Below, piece by piece: positions 29,182 through 38,082 of a stretch of 64,000 nt of DNA. Source of the stretch: an uncultured delta proteobacterium (GTDB lineage: Bacteria; Myxococcota_A; Polyangia; Polyangiales; Polyangiaceae); contig CAITIQ010000179.1 of the NCBI GenBank assembly GCA_903892415.1, positions 1 to 64,000 on the forward strand. Direction: 5' to 3'. The notes below the pieces were generated by a model. The model was not told the DNA's origin, did not search any database, and saw only the letters and a list, made by a program, of their open reading frames with translations. Each line of letters opens with the position of its first letter. The first letter of the stretch is position 1. The position numbers were made by a program, and so were the translations under genes.

Positions 29182-31368
29182 CTATTGTTCTTCGAGCGCC
29201 CCGCTGTCCGCAGTTGTTTGCAGTTCCGAATTGGGCAGTGGGTGGTCTGCCTCTCCGTGGCTGGTGAAGCGCTCGAGGAGGCTCAGCAAGCGTGCCGCCA
29301 TCTCTGGTTGCCTATCCGAAAGGTCCACCAATTCCTCAGGGTCCTTGGTGAGGTTAAAAAGGGCTGCCGTATTGCGCCGGCGATCGACGATTAACTTGTA
29401 GTCGCCCAGGATGACGGCCTTGAGATCTTGGCCTTGGGTCGGGCCCTTGAAGCGATGCCCCTCGGTGAACACAGGCCGGTCTTTCGGATAACGTTGTTCG
29501 AGAATGAGCGGTAGCAGGTTCAGTCCATCGAGCTCGTTCGACGGAGCGCGCGCCAGCGCCACCAACGTTGCCGTCAAGTCGATGGCCGCAACGGGTTGCG
29601 TATAACTCTTCGCCGCAACACCGGGCAGCTTGATGATCAACGGGACACGCACTTGCTCGTCGAAGAGCGAGGTCCCATGGCCGCTGTGCCGATGTTCGCT
29701 GAAGGCTTCACCGTGGTCGGCGACGAGCGCCACGACAGTGCGGTCCAGCAGTTGGCGCTGCTCGAGCTGGGTCAGTAAGTCTCCGAAGGCGCGGTCGAGC
29801 TCGCGTAGCCCCTCTCCGTAGCGCTCGCGACTGCGCTTGTTCTCGTGCGGGTCGTAGAAGTGAATCCACTGAAACCACGGCTCCTCCTGCGCCGGGGTCA
29901 GGTGGAGCAAGGCTTGCTCCAGAACTCGCTGGGAGGTTGGAAAGCTCCAGTCTTTCTCGGTTAGATCGTCAAACTGCTGAAAGCCCCGCTCGAAGCCTAC
30001 GCCCGGGCGAAAGAAGTCTCCATCCGCATAGGCGGTGGCCATCGTCCGGTAACCCGCAGCCGAAAGGCGCTCCGCTAAGGTGTTGTTCGGTGGAACGTTC
30101 GCGATCGTGGTGTAGGACTGAGCCGGCCGCTTGCCCTCCGCCGAGTGAGGGTTGATGAACCGTCCGCCGACCCAGGGCCATAACTCCCAGTCGATGTATG
30201 CGCTGTAGCGGCCACACATCAGAGTTCCCATGCCCAGCGCTGTGCGTGGGCCACCGGAGTATGCGCGCTCGAAACGCGAGCTGCTCTCGGCAAACGCCAG
30301 AAGGTTCGGTACGTCGGCCGTGTTCTTCGTGAAGATGTCTCCGCGCAGCGTATCCACCGAAACCAAAAGCAGATTCAGCCGCTTTGGTAGTGGATTGAAG
30401 CTTAGCTCTTGCTCGAAGCGAATCGGCTCTCCGATCGGAACGACCTTCTTGCGCGGGGGAGCTGGCAATAGCGAGAGCATTGACTGGCCAAGCGGGGAAC
30501 GCTGCAGCGAGCTCCGCAACTGGATGTCCTGCAAACGGCCAACGGTGGCAGTCGCATATCCGAGCGCTCCGATTGTCAAGGCGAAGGCCAACGCGCTGGC
30601 GGGCCGCAGAGCTCGCGACGGAACAAGCGAAGCAAGGCCGCGCAGCCCCGCATCGAGGGTGAGCAGGCCCAGCACGCCCAGCCAGAGGTGGACGTCCGGG
30701 TACAGGTCAACCAGCACCCTGCGGTCGACCTCCAAGAGCGCGACGCCAAAGACGACGACCGCTCCAGCCGCCGCTCTCTGGTAGCGCGAAAGGACCGCCT
30801 CAGCGCTGGGGATTACGAAGCGCGTTGCGAGCGGCAGCACCAGCGCGGTCGATACGAGCCAAGACGCCAAGAACAAGCCGACATGGAGCTCGCCCGTGCG
30901 CGGCTGGACGTTGACCATTGTCCCGGTGGCGACGTTCATAGCGATAAAAGCGGCTGTCAGCGTCGCGGCGGACCAAAGCGATGCAAACCCCCACTTGGAC
31001 GCCGGGTACAACGTTGGCGTTCCAGCCAGCGAGAAGGCAATTGCGGCAGCCAACGCCGTAAGAACAAGGGCCGCAGGCGTCCAACTGGGCAATGCGTTGC
31101 CTGCCAGCCACCAGCGTACGAGTCCAAGCGTCAGCGGCCCCAGGGCCAAGGTCGCCGGGGCAAGACGCTTGATGACGGGGAGGACTCGCTGTGGAACCGC
31201 TACGCGCGTGAAAGCGAACTCAAGCAGATTGAGAACGACGCTTGCGAGTGCAAGCCAGCCGGCGAGCGTTAGCAGTGCCGCGGGACTGAGCGACCGCGCG
31301 TCGCTCGCTACCACGTAGGCGAGCGTTAGGACGGTAGCGATGGCTCGAGTCGGCAGCGTTCGAAGCAC
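29182..31368 (-). CDS. Membrane-anchored sulfatase-fold (alkaline-phosphatase superfamily) protein with probable Thr nucleophile
   Basis: N-terminal multi-TM region; LLLVSVDTLRGDIF, SGGPRTALGMGTLMCGRYS, VALVADHGEAFSEHRHSGHGTSLFDEQVRVPLIIK. Confidence 0.85.
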   Translation of the reverse strand: MLRTLPTRAIATVLTLAYVVASDARSLSPAALLTLAGWLALASVVLNLLEFAFTRVAVPQRVLPVIKRLAPATLALGPLTLGLVRWWLAGNALPSWTPAALVLTALAAAIAFSLAGTPTLYPASKWGFASLWSAATLTAAFIAMNVATGTMVNVQPRTGELHVGLFLASWLVSTALVLPLATRFVIPSAEAVLSRYQRAAAGAVVVFGVALLEVDRRVLVDLYPDVHLWLGVLGLLTLDAGLRGLASLVPSRALRPASALAFALTIGALGYATATVGRLQDIQLRSSLQRSPLGQSMLSLLPAPPRKKVVPIGEPIRFEQELSFNPLPKRLNLLLVSVDTLRGDIFTKNTADVPNLLAFAESSSRFERAYSGGPRTALGMGTLMCGRYSAYIDWELWPWVGGRFINPHSAEGKRPAQSYTTIANVPPNNTLAERLSAAGYRTMATAYADGDFFRPGVGFERGFQQFDDLTEKDWSFPTSQRVLEQALLHLTPAQEEPWFQWIHFYDPHENKRSRERYGEGLRELDRAFGDLLTQLEQRQLLDRTVVALVADHGEAFSEHRHSGHGTSLFDEQVRVPLIIKLPGVAAKSYTQPVAAIDLTATLVALARAPSNELDGLNLLPLILEQRYPKDRPVFTEGHRFKGPTQGQDLKAVILGDYKLIVDRRRNTAALFNLTKDPEELVDLSDRQPEMAARLLSLLERFTSHGEADHPLPNSELQTTADSGALEEQ

Positions 31369-31443
31369 GCGCCGTCCCTACCACAGCGCGAGCATGGTTG
31401 GCGCTTCCTTGGCGTGGCCGGTGCTCCGCGAATGCCGCTTCCC

Positions 31444-32010
31444 TTACGGAAGAGCGGTGGCGCAGCAGCTATCACCCTTCTCACAGGAGATGGTGGGCTG
31501 GGTACAGGTTACGGTCTGTTCGTCGCGTGAGCAGGTGCACTCGGCTCCGAGCAGGGTACCCTCCGGACCAATGACTTCTGCGCATTGGGTCTCGTGGACC
31601 TGCTTGTTCTTGTATTCGAAGAAGCTGCAGAGACCATTCTCTGTGTCTGTGCCGCCCCAAGGGCCCACGGTGCATAGACTATAGGCCAGCCCAACGTCTC
31701 CGCACTCGCTGAACCCGGCGCCGCAGGAGTAGCCGCGTAGAATCGTCTCGCAATTGATAAAAGCGCGGGCCTCTTCGCTGCATGCTGGTTTGTCGTCAAA
31801 GACGTAGTCACAGTTCTCAAAACACTCTTCGTTGGTCCATTGGTAGCAATCGAGTGTGGCCTGGCAATAGGCAATGCACTCCGGATTGTTACCTATGTAG
31901 AAATCGTCCTGCAGGTCCTCGAGCCAACGTTCTCCAGGCGGGCCTTCGGCATCGCAGGCGCTAAAAACCGTCAGGCCGATGACTTGTATAACTCGATTGA
32001 GACGCATCAC
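31444..32010 (-). CDS. Cys-rich exported protein A
   Basis: CIAYCQATLDCYQWTNEECFENCDYVF...CETILRGYSCGAGFSECGDVGLAYSLC. GTG start overlaps upstream stop. Confidence 0.7.
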   Translation of the reverse strand: MMRLNRVIQVIGLTVFSACDAEGPPGERWLEDLQDDFYIGNNPECIAYCQATLDCYQWTNEECFENCDYVFDDKPACSEEARAFINCETILRGYSCGAGFSECGDVGLAYSLCTVGPWGGTDTENGLCSFFEYKNKQVHETQCAEVIGPEGTLLGAECTCSRDEQTVTCTQPTISCEKGDSCCATALP

Positions 32011-32687
32011 ACTGGCACCGATGAGCAGCAGCCACCGCTATACATGTCAAAGCCGCAGACTTGACCGGCGTTTTCGCAGGTCTTGACCGGTTCGTCGCCA
32101 AAGTAGCAGGTACAGGTGCGGGTGCCGTCGGCCGGGTTATCTAGGCACTCTTCGACCAGAATATCTCCGCCGCATAGGCCGCTGCTGGAGCAACCGTTGG
32201 GAAGGGTGAGAATGGCCGAGCCAACACAGTACGAGGGCGGAGCACACTCATTGAGCGCAATCACCTCTTTGAGACAGTCGAGGGTCGTCAGGGAGCATTC
32301 CTCTGGAGCAAGCCGATCGAGGCAGTCAATGATTGCTTTGGCTTCCGCTTCGCAACCTTCGATGATTACGCTCTCGCAGTTGGTTTCACAGAAGCCCTTC
32401 CAAACCTGACAGTCAAACGAGCCCGAGCAGAGCCCACTGCAGGCAGCATCTACTTCAGCGCGCGTCGCTGTCGGTAACTGGTCGCTTTCTTCGGTTTCGA
32501 TGGGAATGAGCACAATTTCTTGCGAGCAGGCTGGTAGCAGCAAGAGTGCGAACAAGTGCGCTCTTACTCGTCTGCTGCCCGCGGAGACCGTGGGTTGATG
32601 GAGATAGCGTGAGGTCATCGAGGATGGAGCTACCTCGTTGGCTGCAGACGGCTCACCATTCTTCGTTCGTCCGCTTTTATTGTTCAT
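32007..32687 (-). CDS. Cys-rich lipoprotein B (similar Cys pattern to 31444..32010)
   Basis: Lipobox LFALLLLPAC; CSGLCSGSFDCQVWKGFCETNCESVIIEGCEAEAKAIIDCLDRL. ATG 32687 overlaps the stop of the upstream gene. Confidence 0.7.
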   Translation of the reverse strand: MNNKSGRTKNGEPSAANEVAPSSMTSRYLHQPTVSAGSRRVRAHLFALLLLPACSQEIVLIPIETEESDQLPTATRAEVDAACSGLCSGSFDCQVWKGFCETNCESVIIEGCEAEAKAIIDCLDRLAPEECSLTTLDCLKEVIALNECAPPSYCVGSAILTLPNGCSSSGLCGGDILVEECLDNPADGTRTCTCYFGDEPVKTCENAGQVCGFDMYSGGCCSSVPV

Positions 32688-33667
32688 AGCTTGAAGCCCA
32701 CTCCCAAGGAGCCCGAACAAAGCGGCCAGCCAACCGAGGCCGCGGTACGGCCATCAACGACATAATCCGTCTTCGGCAGCGTTAGCCCGCACCCAAACTC
32801 CGAGTCGATCGCGAACTGCTCTGTCGCCCATAGCGATAGTCCGAGCGAGAGATTGAGGACGGCTGTCGCGCCGAGGTCATCACCGTTCGCGCGTTGGGCT
32901 GAGCCTTCGGCTTCGGCGTAGGCGACGTGGACGCCCAGTCCGAGAGAGGCGCGCGGGTCGAGCCAACGTGAGTCGGGGAAGGGGTGCACCTCCGAGACGA
33001 ACATGCCAAGCCCTTGACTGAGCGATAGGTCTCCTTCCAGGACCGATAGCGAGGCTGGAAAGGTCGGAGGAACGATGGTTGCGCCGAGCGTTAGGTAGTC
33101 TCCGGCCTGCAGTCCGATGTCGGCGGCGAGGTGAGCGCTCGGTGGGAAGCCCGTGCCGCCGAACAGCACCGTTGGTGCGAGCCGCAAGGTGAGGATGGGC
33201 GCACTAGGCACCGCGAGCGCGGGCCCAAGAATCCGTTCCACGACATCGGAGCTGCGCGTTGGGGAAGGGCTGATGCGGATCTCGAGCAAGCTGGCTCTGA
33301 GCAGCTCAACGCTCTTTGTTACCGCGGTTGCCTCTGAGCCCGCGCCCCCTTCGACCGGGATGCGGCGAAGCACCATCTTCTCGGTGGTCCTGTCGGCAAT
33401 CCAAATATCCATTCCGGCCGGCTGGCGCTCGAGCAGGATGGTGGCGATCGCGTCGTTGTCCTCGGCCATGGTCTCGAGCACCCTCGGATCGGAGCTGGCA
33501 GGGCGTTCTCTAAAGACTGTATCGATGCCCAGTTGGGCGAGCTCAGCTTGCAAGCGAAGGGCGAGCGGACCCTCCGCGAGGACGACGACTCGGTCGGCCG
33601 CATAGAGGCTCCGGGGCGCGCCGAGGGCCAAGAGGCCGGCTAGCGTCAATTCAAGGCGCCGCTTCAT
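32684..33667 (-). CDS. Exported protein, possible outer-membrane beta-barrel
   Basis: Signal MKRRLELTLAGLLALGAPRSLYAA; C-terminal alternating hydrophobic strands ending GSLGVGFKL. Confidence 0.65.
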   Translation of the reverse strand: MKRRLELTLAGLLALGAPRSLYAADRVVVLAEGPLALRLQAELAQLGIDTVFRERPASSDPRVLETMAEDNDAIATILLERQPAGMDIWIADRTTEKMVLRRIPVEGGAGSEATAVTKSVELLRASLLEIRISPSPTRSSDVVERILGPALAVPSAPILTLRLAPTVLFGGTGFPPSAHLAADIGLQAGDYLTLGATIVPPTFPASLSVLEGDLSLSQGLGMFVSEVHPFPDSRWLDPRASLGLGVHVAYAEAEGSAQRANGDDLGATAVLNLSLGLSLWATEQFAIDSEFGCGLTLPKTDYVVDGRTAASVGWPLCSGSLGVGFKL

Positions 33668-34829
33668 CGAGGATGGTTTTCGCGAGTCGAGCGTGCGCTC
33701 CGTTGGGGAAGCGCGCGAGATAACGGCTGGCGGCAGCGCGCGCTGCTTGCTTGTTGCTGCCGCGATGTTGAATCTCGAGCAGGCGGCCAAGCGCCTCCGG
33801 TGCAAGCGTGCCGTTCGGTGCTTCCGCGAGGTACTGCTCGAAGAAGGTCCCCGCCGAGGCCGATGGGAACGCGGCTACACCCAGCGAAAAGAGCGCGCGT
33901 TGAGCTTCGAGCGAGCCTGCAAAGCGCTCTCGGACTTTGGTGTACGCGCGGACGCCGAGAGAGGACTTCCCGCCCAACCGACATGCATCACCAAGCAGCA
34001 GCAGTTCTGACGCCGAACTCCTGGCCAGAACGCCATCGAAGCCGGCCGACTCCGCTGCCTCCACGGCCTGCTTGTATTTGCCTTCGAGGGCGAGCGCCTG
34101 CCAGTTGGGTTGGTCGTTCGAGGCGCTTGGCTTCGACGTCGACGGCGCAACGACTGTCGCGCTGGCGTTCGAGGGGGCTTGTGCCGTAGGGGCTGGCGAC
34201 GGAGGCGATACTGCGCTTTCGGGCTTTGCGCCGAACTCGAGCCTTTGGCCCGCGACCACGAGCCGTGGCTCGACTTCACCACCACTGACGCGAACACTGC
34301 CGTCCAACATCTCGAGATCGAATCGCTCGCTCTTCGGCTCCCAGGTCAGATCGAAGCGAGTGCCTTTCACCTCGACGAGGTACGGTCCGGCCAGAAACTC
34401 CCAACGCCGCCCTCGTTCGGGGGGCACCGAGATCCGCATTCGACCTTGCTGCAATCGCACGCGCCCCCCGAGGTCGTTGCGCTCGATAACCTGGCCCTGG
34501 CCGCCCATAGCGAGCAAGACGGTGGTGCCGTCCTCAAACACGAACGCACCGTCCTCGGCAGCAGCGGTCAGTGCGCTCGGAACCGGCTGTGGCGCGGATG
34601 CGACCCGCGGTGGGTCGGCAGGCTGGACGTCTTTGCGCAGCAGAGCGAACAACAGCAGGGCGATGGCCACGGCCGCCGGGCCGAGCACCCAACTCCAGCG
34701 CCATGCTGGCTTTGGTCGCGAGGTGCGTGAGCGTCGCAACGTTTCACGAACGACTTGCTCGGACAGCCGCTCTGCGGCTTGATCCTGACGCTTTGCAACG
34801 GCGCGGCCGAGGTCTTCGAGCGAGTTCAT
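33651..34829 (-). CDS. FecR-domain membrane protein with C-terminal TPR-like region
   Basis: TM WSWVLGPAAVAIALLLFALL; FecR-like GRVRLQQGRMRISVPPERGRRWEFLAGPYLVEVKGTRFDLTWEP; C-terminal repeats FAGSLEAQRALFSLG...ALGRLLEIQHRG. Confidence 0.75.
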   Translation of the reverse strand: MNSLEDLGRAVAKRQDQAAERLSEQVVRETLRRSRTSRPKPAWRWSWVLGPAAVAIALLLFALLRKDVQPADPPRVASAPQPVPSALTAAAEDGAFVFEDGTTVLLAMGGQGQVIERNDLGGRVRLQQGRMRISVPPERGRRWEFLAGPYLVEVKGTRFDLTWEPKSERFDLEMLDGSVRVSGGEVEPRLVVAGQRLEFGAKPESAVSPPSPAPTAQAPSNASATVVAPSTSKPSASNDQPNWQALALEGKYKQAVEAAESAGFDGVLARSSASELLLLGDACRLGGKSSLGVRAYTKVRERFAGSLEAQRALFSLGVAAFPSASAGTFFEQYLAEAPNGTLAPEALGRLLEIQHRGSNKQAARAAASRYLARFPNGAHARLAKTILDEAAP

Positions 34830-35533
34830 GCGTCCTCCGCTTTGGTGAAGCGGCTTTCGGCGAGCCACGGTACCAGCGCCGGTTGGTTCTTGGCCAACGA
34901 GGTAAACCGCTTGTTTGCCTCGGAGATCCGGCGTTTGACGGTCGCGAGTGAGACGCTCATGCTCTCGGCAACCTCGGTGAGCTCCATGCCTTCGAGGTAA
35001 CGCAGCGCGAAGGCTGTGCGCTCTTCCTCGCTGAGCTTGTTCAATATCTCGTAAACGGCGACCAGAGCCGCACGGCCCGCTTCGTCGTGCTCCTCCGGTA
35101 GGTCCAACTCATCGACTTGTACCCGCTCTCCGAAAAGCCACCGCCAACGAGCCCTCCGCTGCAAAACCCGGCGGGCCCGCATCACTGCCAACGTCGTCAG
35201 CCAGGAGCGAAAGGCTCGCGGGTCTCTCAAGGTCGGAAGATCCTGCATGGCTCGCAACAGAACCTCCTGTGCCTGATCGACGACCTCGGGGTCCCCGCCC
35301 AGGATTCGCATCAGCACACGAGTGACGCGCGGCGCATGCCGAACGATGAGCGCCTCTTCGGCTTTGCGATCCCCAGCGAGCGCCGCTCCAACGAGCTGTT
35401 CATCCGTCAGCTCGGGCGTCAGGCGCAGGAGCACTCCGCCTGCGCGGTCGCGGTTGAAAGCAGTCACCACGGCTGTATGCTCGTTGATTCTCGTCAAACG
35501 GCTCAGAAAAAACTCAGCAGCCAACGATTCCAC
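34826..35533 (-). CDS. ECF-type RNA polymerase sigma factor
   Basis: [86 protein letters not shown]...[37 protein letters not shown]. Confidence 0.88.
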   Translation of the reverse strand: MESLAAEFFLSRLTRINEHTAVVTAFNRDRAGGVLLRLTPELTDEQLVGAALAGDRKAEEALIVRHAPRVTRVLMRILGGDPEVVDQAQEVLLRAMQDLPTLRDPRAFRSWLTTLAVMRARRVLQRRARWRWLFGERVQVDELDLPEEHDEAGRAALVAVYEILNKLSEEERTAFALRYLEGMELTEVAESMSVSLATVKRRISEANKRFTSLAKNQPALVPWLAESRFTKAEDA

Positions 35534-35563
35534 CGAAGGTAGACGTCGCCACGCACCAAACGA

Positions 35564-35591
35564 AAAAACCGCGAAGTTTTTCGCGGTTTTT
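35564..35591 (-). terminator. Terminator downstream of tRNA-Pro
   Basis: AAAAACCGCGAA-GTTT-TTCGCGGTTTTT perfect stem with flanking A/T runs. Confidence 0.85.
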
Positions 35592-35595
35592 CTTC

Positions 35596-35673
<78 letters not shown>

Positions 35674-35840
35674 TCGCCGTGACGCGTTCTCCACGACGCG
35701 GCAAGGCGCGGACATTGGTCTCCCGCGCCTCACATGTCAAGCAGTTCTCGCCACTCTCCAAAAGATGACGTGGGTTTCGTTAAAACCTGACTCGGTCGTT
35801 GTTTCTTTGCGCCTCAAGGCGGTCCACAACGAGGCCCAGA

Positions 35841-37376
35841 ATGATTCGGCCTGAAATGGAGGCAGAACTCGGCCTCGGGGGTGGAGCGCTGACGAGGTTC
35901 CTCGACCCTAGTGCCCGGTTTTCGCTAACGCGCTTCCTCATGCTGCGGCTGCTGGGGTTGGTCTACGTCGCCGCCTTCGCTAGCTCGGTTTTCCAGAACG
36001 GCTTGCTGATTGGGGAGGGCGGTCTCCTACCGGCAAAGCACTATGTGCTCGCGCTCGCCGCCAACGGGTCTGCGATGCGTGTTGCGCCCTCGGTCTTTCA
36101 CTTGATTGGAACAAGCGACGCTGCGCTCTCGGCAGTTGCTGGTCTTGGTCTCGCGCTCTCTGTGACCGTGGCCTTGGGGGTGACGAATGCACTGGTGAAC
36201 TTCGTTTTGTGGATGCTTTACCTCTCGCTCGTCCAAGTCGGGCAGGAGTTTTACAGCTACGGCTGGGAGCTGCAGCTTTGTGAAACGGGCCTTTTGGCTG
36301 TCTTTCTCGCGCCTCTCAACAGCCTTCGTCCGTTTCCATCACGTCCGCCGGCGGCGGTGGTGCTTTGGCTTTTCCGCTGGCTAATCGTGCGAGTGATGCT
36401 GGGGGCGGGGCTGATCAAGCTGCGTGGTGACAGCTGTTGGCAGGACCTAACTTGCCTCGACTTTCACTTTGAAACCCAACCGATACCAGGCCCATTCTCG
36501 GCGTTTTTTCATCGCTTGCCCGGCTGGCTACACTCCTGCGGCGTGCTGCTCACCTTGTTCATCGAGCTTTTGACGCCGCTCGGAGCGTTCGGTCCACGTC
36601 GCCTTCGCATCTCCGCAGGTGTCCTGTTCGTGGGGCTTCAGGCGCTGCTGATAGTGAGCGGAAACCTCTCGTTCTTTAACTGGCTCACCATCGTTGCGGC
36701 GTTGGCGTGTTTTGATGATGCGGCCCTCGAACGGGTGACGCCCCGGTGGTTGGCAGCGTGTGCTGCCTCCGTGAGAGCTCGACCCAGTCGTGCCTCTCTG
36801 TGGTGCTCCGGCGGCTTTGCTGGCTACGTTGCGCTGCTGAGCATCGACCCAGTCGCCAACTTGGCCAGCCCGCGACAAGCGATGAACAAATCGTTCGAGC
36901 CGCTGCACATGGTCAACAGCTATGGCGCCTTTGGAGGGGTCAATCGGGAGCGGCTGGAAGTCGTGCTCGAAGGTAGTAAGTCCAGCGATCCCGCCGATGC
37001 ACAGGCCTGGAGAGAATACGTTCTTCCGTGCAAGCCAGGTCCCACGTCACGGCCCCCATGTTGGCTTAGCCCCTATCAGCGCCGCTTGGATTGGCAACTC
37101 TGGTTCCTGTCGTCCGGAACGGTCGAGGACCACCCGTGGTTCGTCCGCTTGGTGGCTAAGTTGCTAGCGGGCGACCACCAGCTGCTCTCGGAGTTCGCCG
37201 TGGACCCGTTCGCGGGCGAGCCGCCGACTTGGGTTCGGGCGAGGCTCTTCCGTTACCAGTTTGGCTCCGGGGAAACGTGGGAGCGCGTCGAGGTCGGCGA
37301 GTACCTGCGACCCGTCGATCGTTTCGACCCCGAACTAGTGGCTTATTTGGAGGCTTTGGAGCGAGTCGAGCCGTGA
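35841..37376 (+). CDS. Lipase maturation factor (LMF1/LMF2)-like membrane protein
   Basis: YVAAFASSVFQNGLLIGEGGLLPAKHYV, YSYGWELQLCETGLLAVFLAPL, WLFRWLIVRVMLGAGLIKLRGDSCWQDLTCLDFHFETQPIPGPFSAFFHRLP, NLSFFNWLTIV. Confidence 0.9.
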   Translation: MIRPEMEAELGLGGGALTRFLDPSARFSLTRFLMLRLLGLVYVAAFASSVFQNGLLIGEGGLLPAKHYVLALAANGSAMRVAPSVFHLIGTSDAALSAVAGLGLALSVTVALGVTNALVNFVLWMLYLSLVQVGQEFYSYGWELQLCETGLLAVFLAPLNSLRPFPSRPPAAVVLWLFRWLIVRVMLGAGLIKLRGDSCWQDLTCLDFHFETQPIPGPFSAFFHRLPGWLHSCGVLLTLFIELLTPLGAFGPRRLRISAGVLFVGLQALLIVSGNLSFFNWLTIVAALACFDDAALERVTPRWLAACAASVRARPSRASLWCSGGFAGYVALLSIDPVANLASPRQAMNKSFEPLHMVNSYGAFGGVNRERLEVVLEGSKSSDPADAQAWREYVLPCKPGPTSRPPCWLSPYQRRLDWQLWFLSSGTVEDHPWFVRLVAKLLAGDHQLLSEFAVDPFAGEPPTWVRARLFRYQFGSGETWERVEVGEYLRPVDRFDPELVAYLEALERVEP

Positions 37377-37379
37377 GCG

Positions 37380-37820
37380 TCAGCGCAGGACCTGAGGGTT
37401 GGTCAACACTGCGCTGAGGTCACCGCAGTGAACGGCTGGCGCTGGCTTGATCTCGGGGTGCTTCTCGTTGAAGCGCTTGGCGACGTCGTTGCATGTGCCT
37501 CCGTGCCCGCACGCAACGGTGTAAACAACAGTTGGCCCGCCCTTGTACGACGACCGCACGTCATATTTGACGATGGCTACCTCTCCCACCCGGTTCTGCG
37601 GCACCTGGTCGACGCGCGTCCACGCCGAGTTGGTCGAGAGGACATTGCGAATCAGTTGGAGCCGGGCCTCTTCATTGGCGCCGTCTCCTGGTAGAAGAAT
37701 CGCAGTCGCAGAGTAACAAGTGGCGTCGGCCTCTTTTACGCTGCCGTCTGCGAGCGCGTTGGTTGAGAGGGTGGCGAAGGCAACGCAAGCAAACCAGAGC
37801 GCGGGTCGTTGGGTGTTCAC
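37380..37820 (-). CDS. Hypothetical secreted protein
   Basis: Signal MNTQRPALWFACVAFATLSTNALA. No family recognised. Confidence 0.6.
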   Translation of the reverse strand: MNTQRPALWFACVAFATLSTNALADGSVKEADATCYSATAILLPGDGANEEARLQLIRNVLSTNSAWTRVDQVPQNRVGEVAIVKYDVRSSYKGGPTVVYTVACGHGGTCNDVAKRFNEKHPEIKPAPAVHCGDLSAVLTNPQVLR

Positions 37821-37941
37821 GACAGGCGTTTACGTGGAACCAGGCGGTTTCTTCCGACTTGGCAGCCAGGCAACATGGACACACGTGTGTAACACTCGCA
37901 ATCGCTTCCCATCAAACCTAGCCCCACGATTCGTTCCGAAG

Positions 37942-37962
37942 CTATTGACTTATAGTCAATAG
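37942..37962. promoter_or_regulatory. Perfect palindrome, candidate operator
   Basis: CTATTGAC-TTATA-GTCAATAG in the AT-rich divergent intergenic region between 37820 and 38083. Confidence 0.5.
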
Positions 37963-38082
37963 TGTATTAGCTTCATCACGTTCTCTCCGAGTGTTGCGTG
38001 AATCTGGCGGAGACCGTGGTGAAGTGGCGCTCAGTTGCCTACATTTACCCTGAGCGATTGATCGCTCCTCCCTGGATCCACT

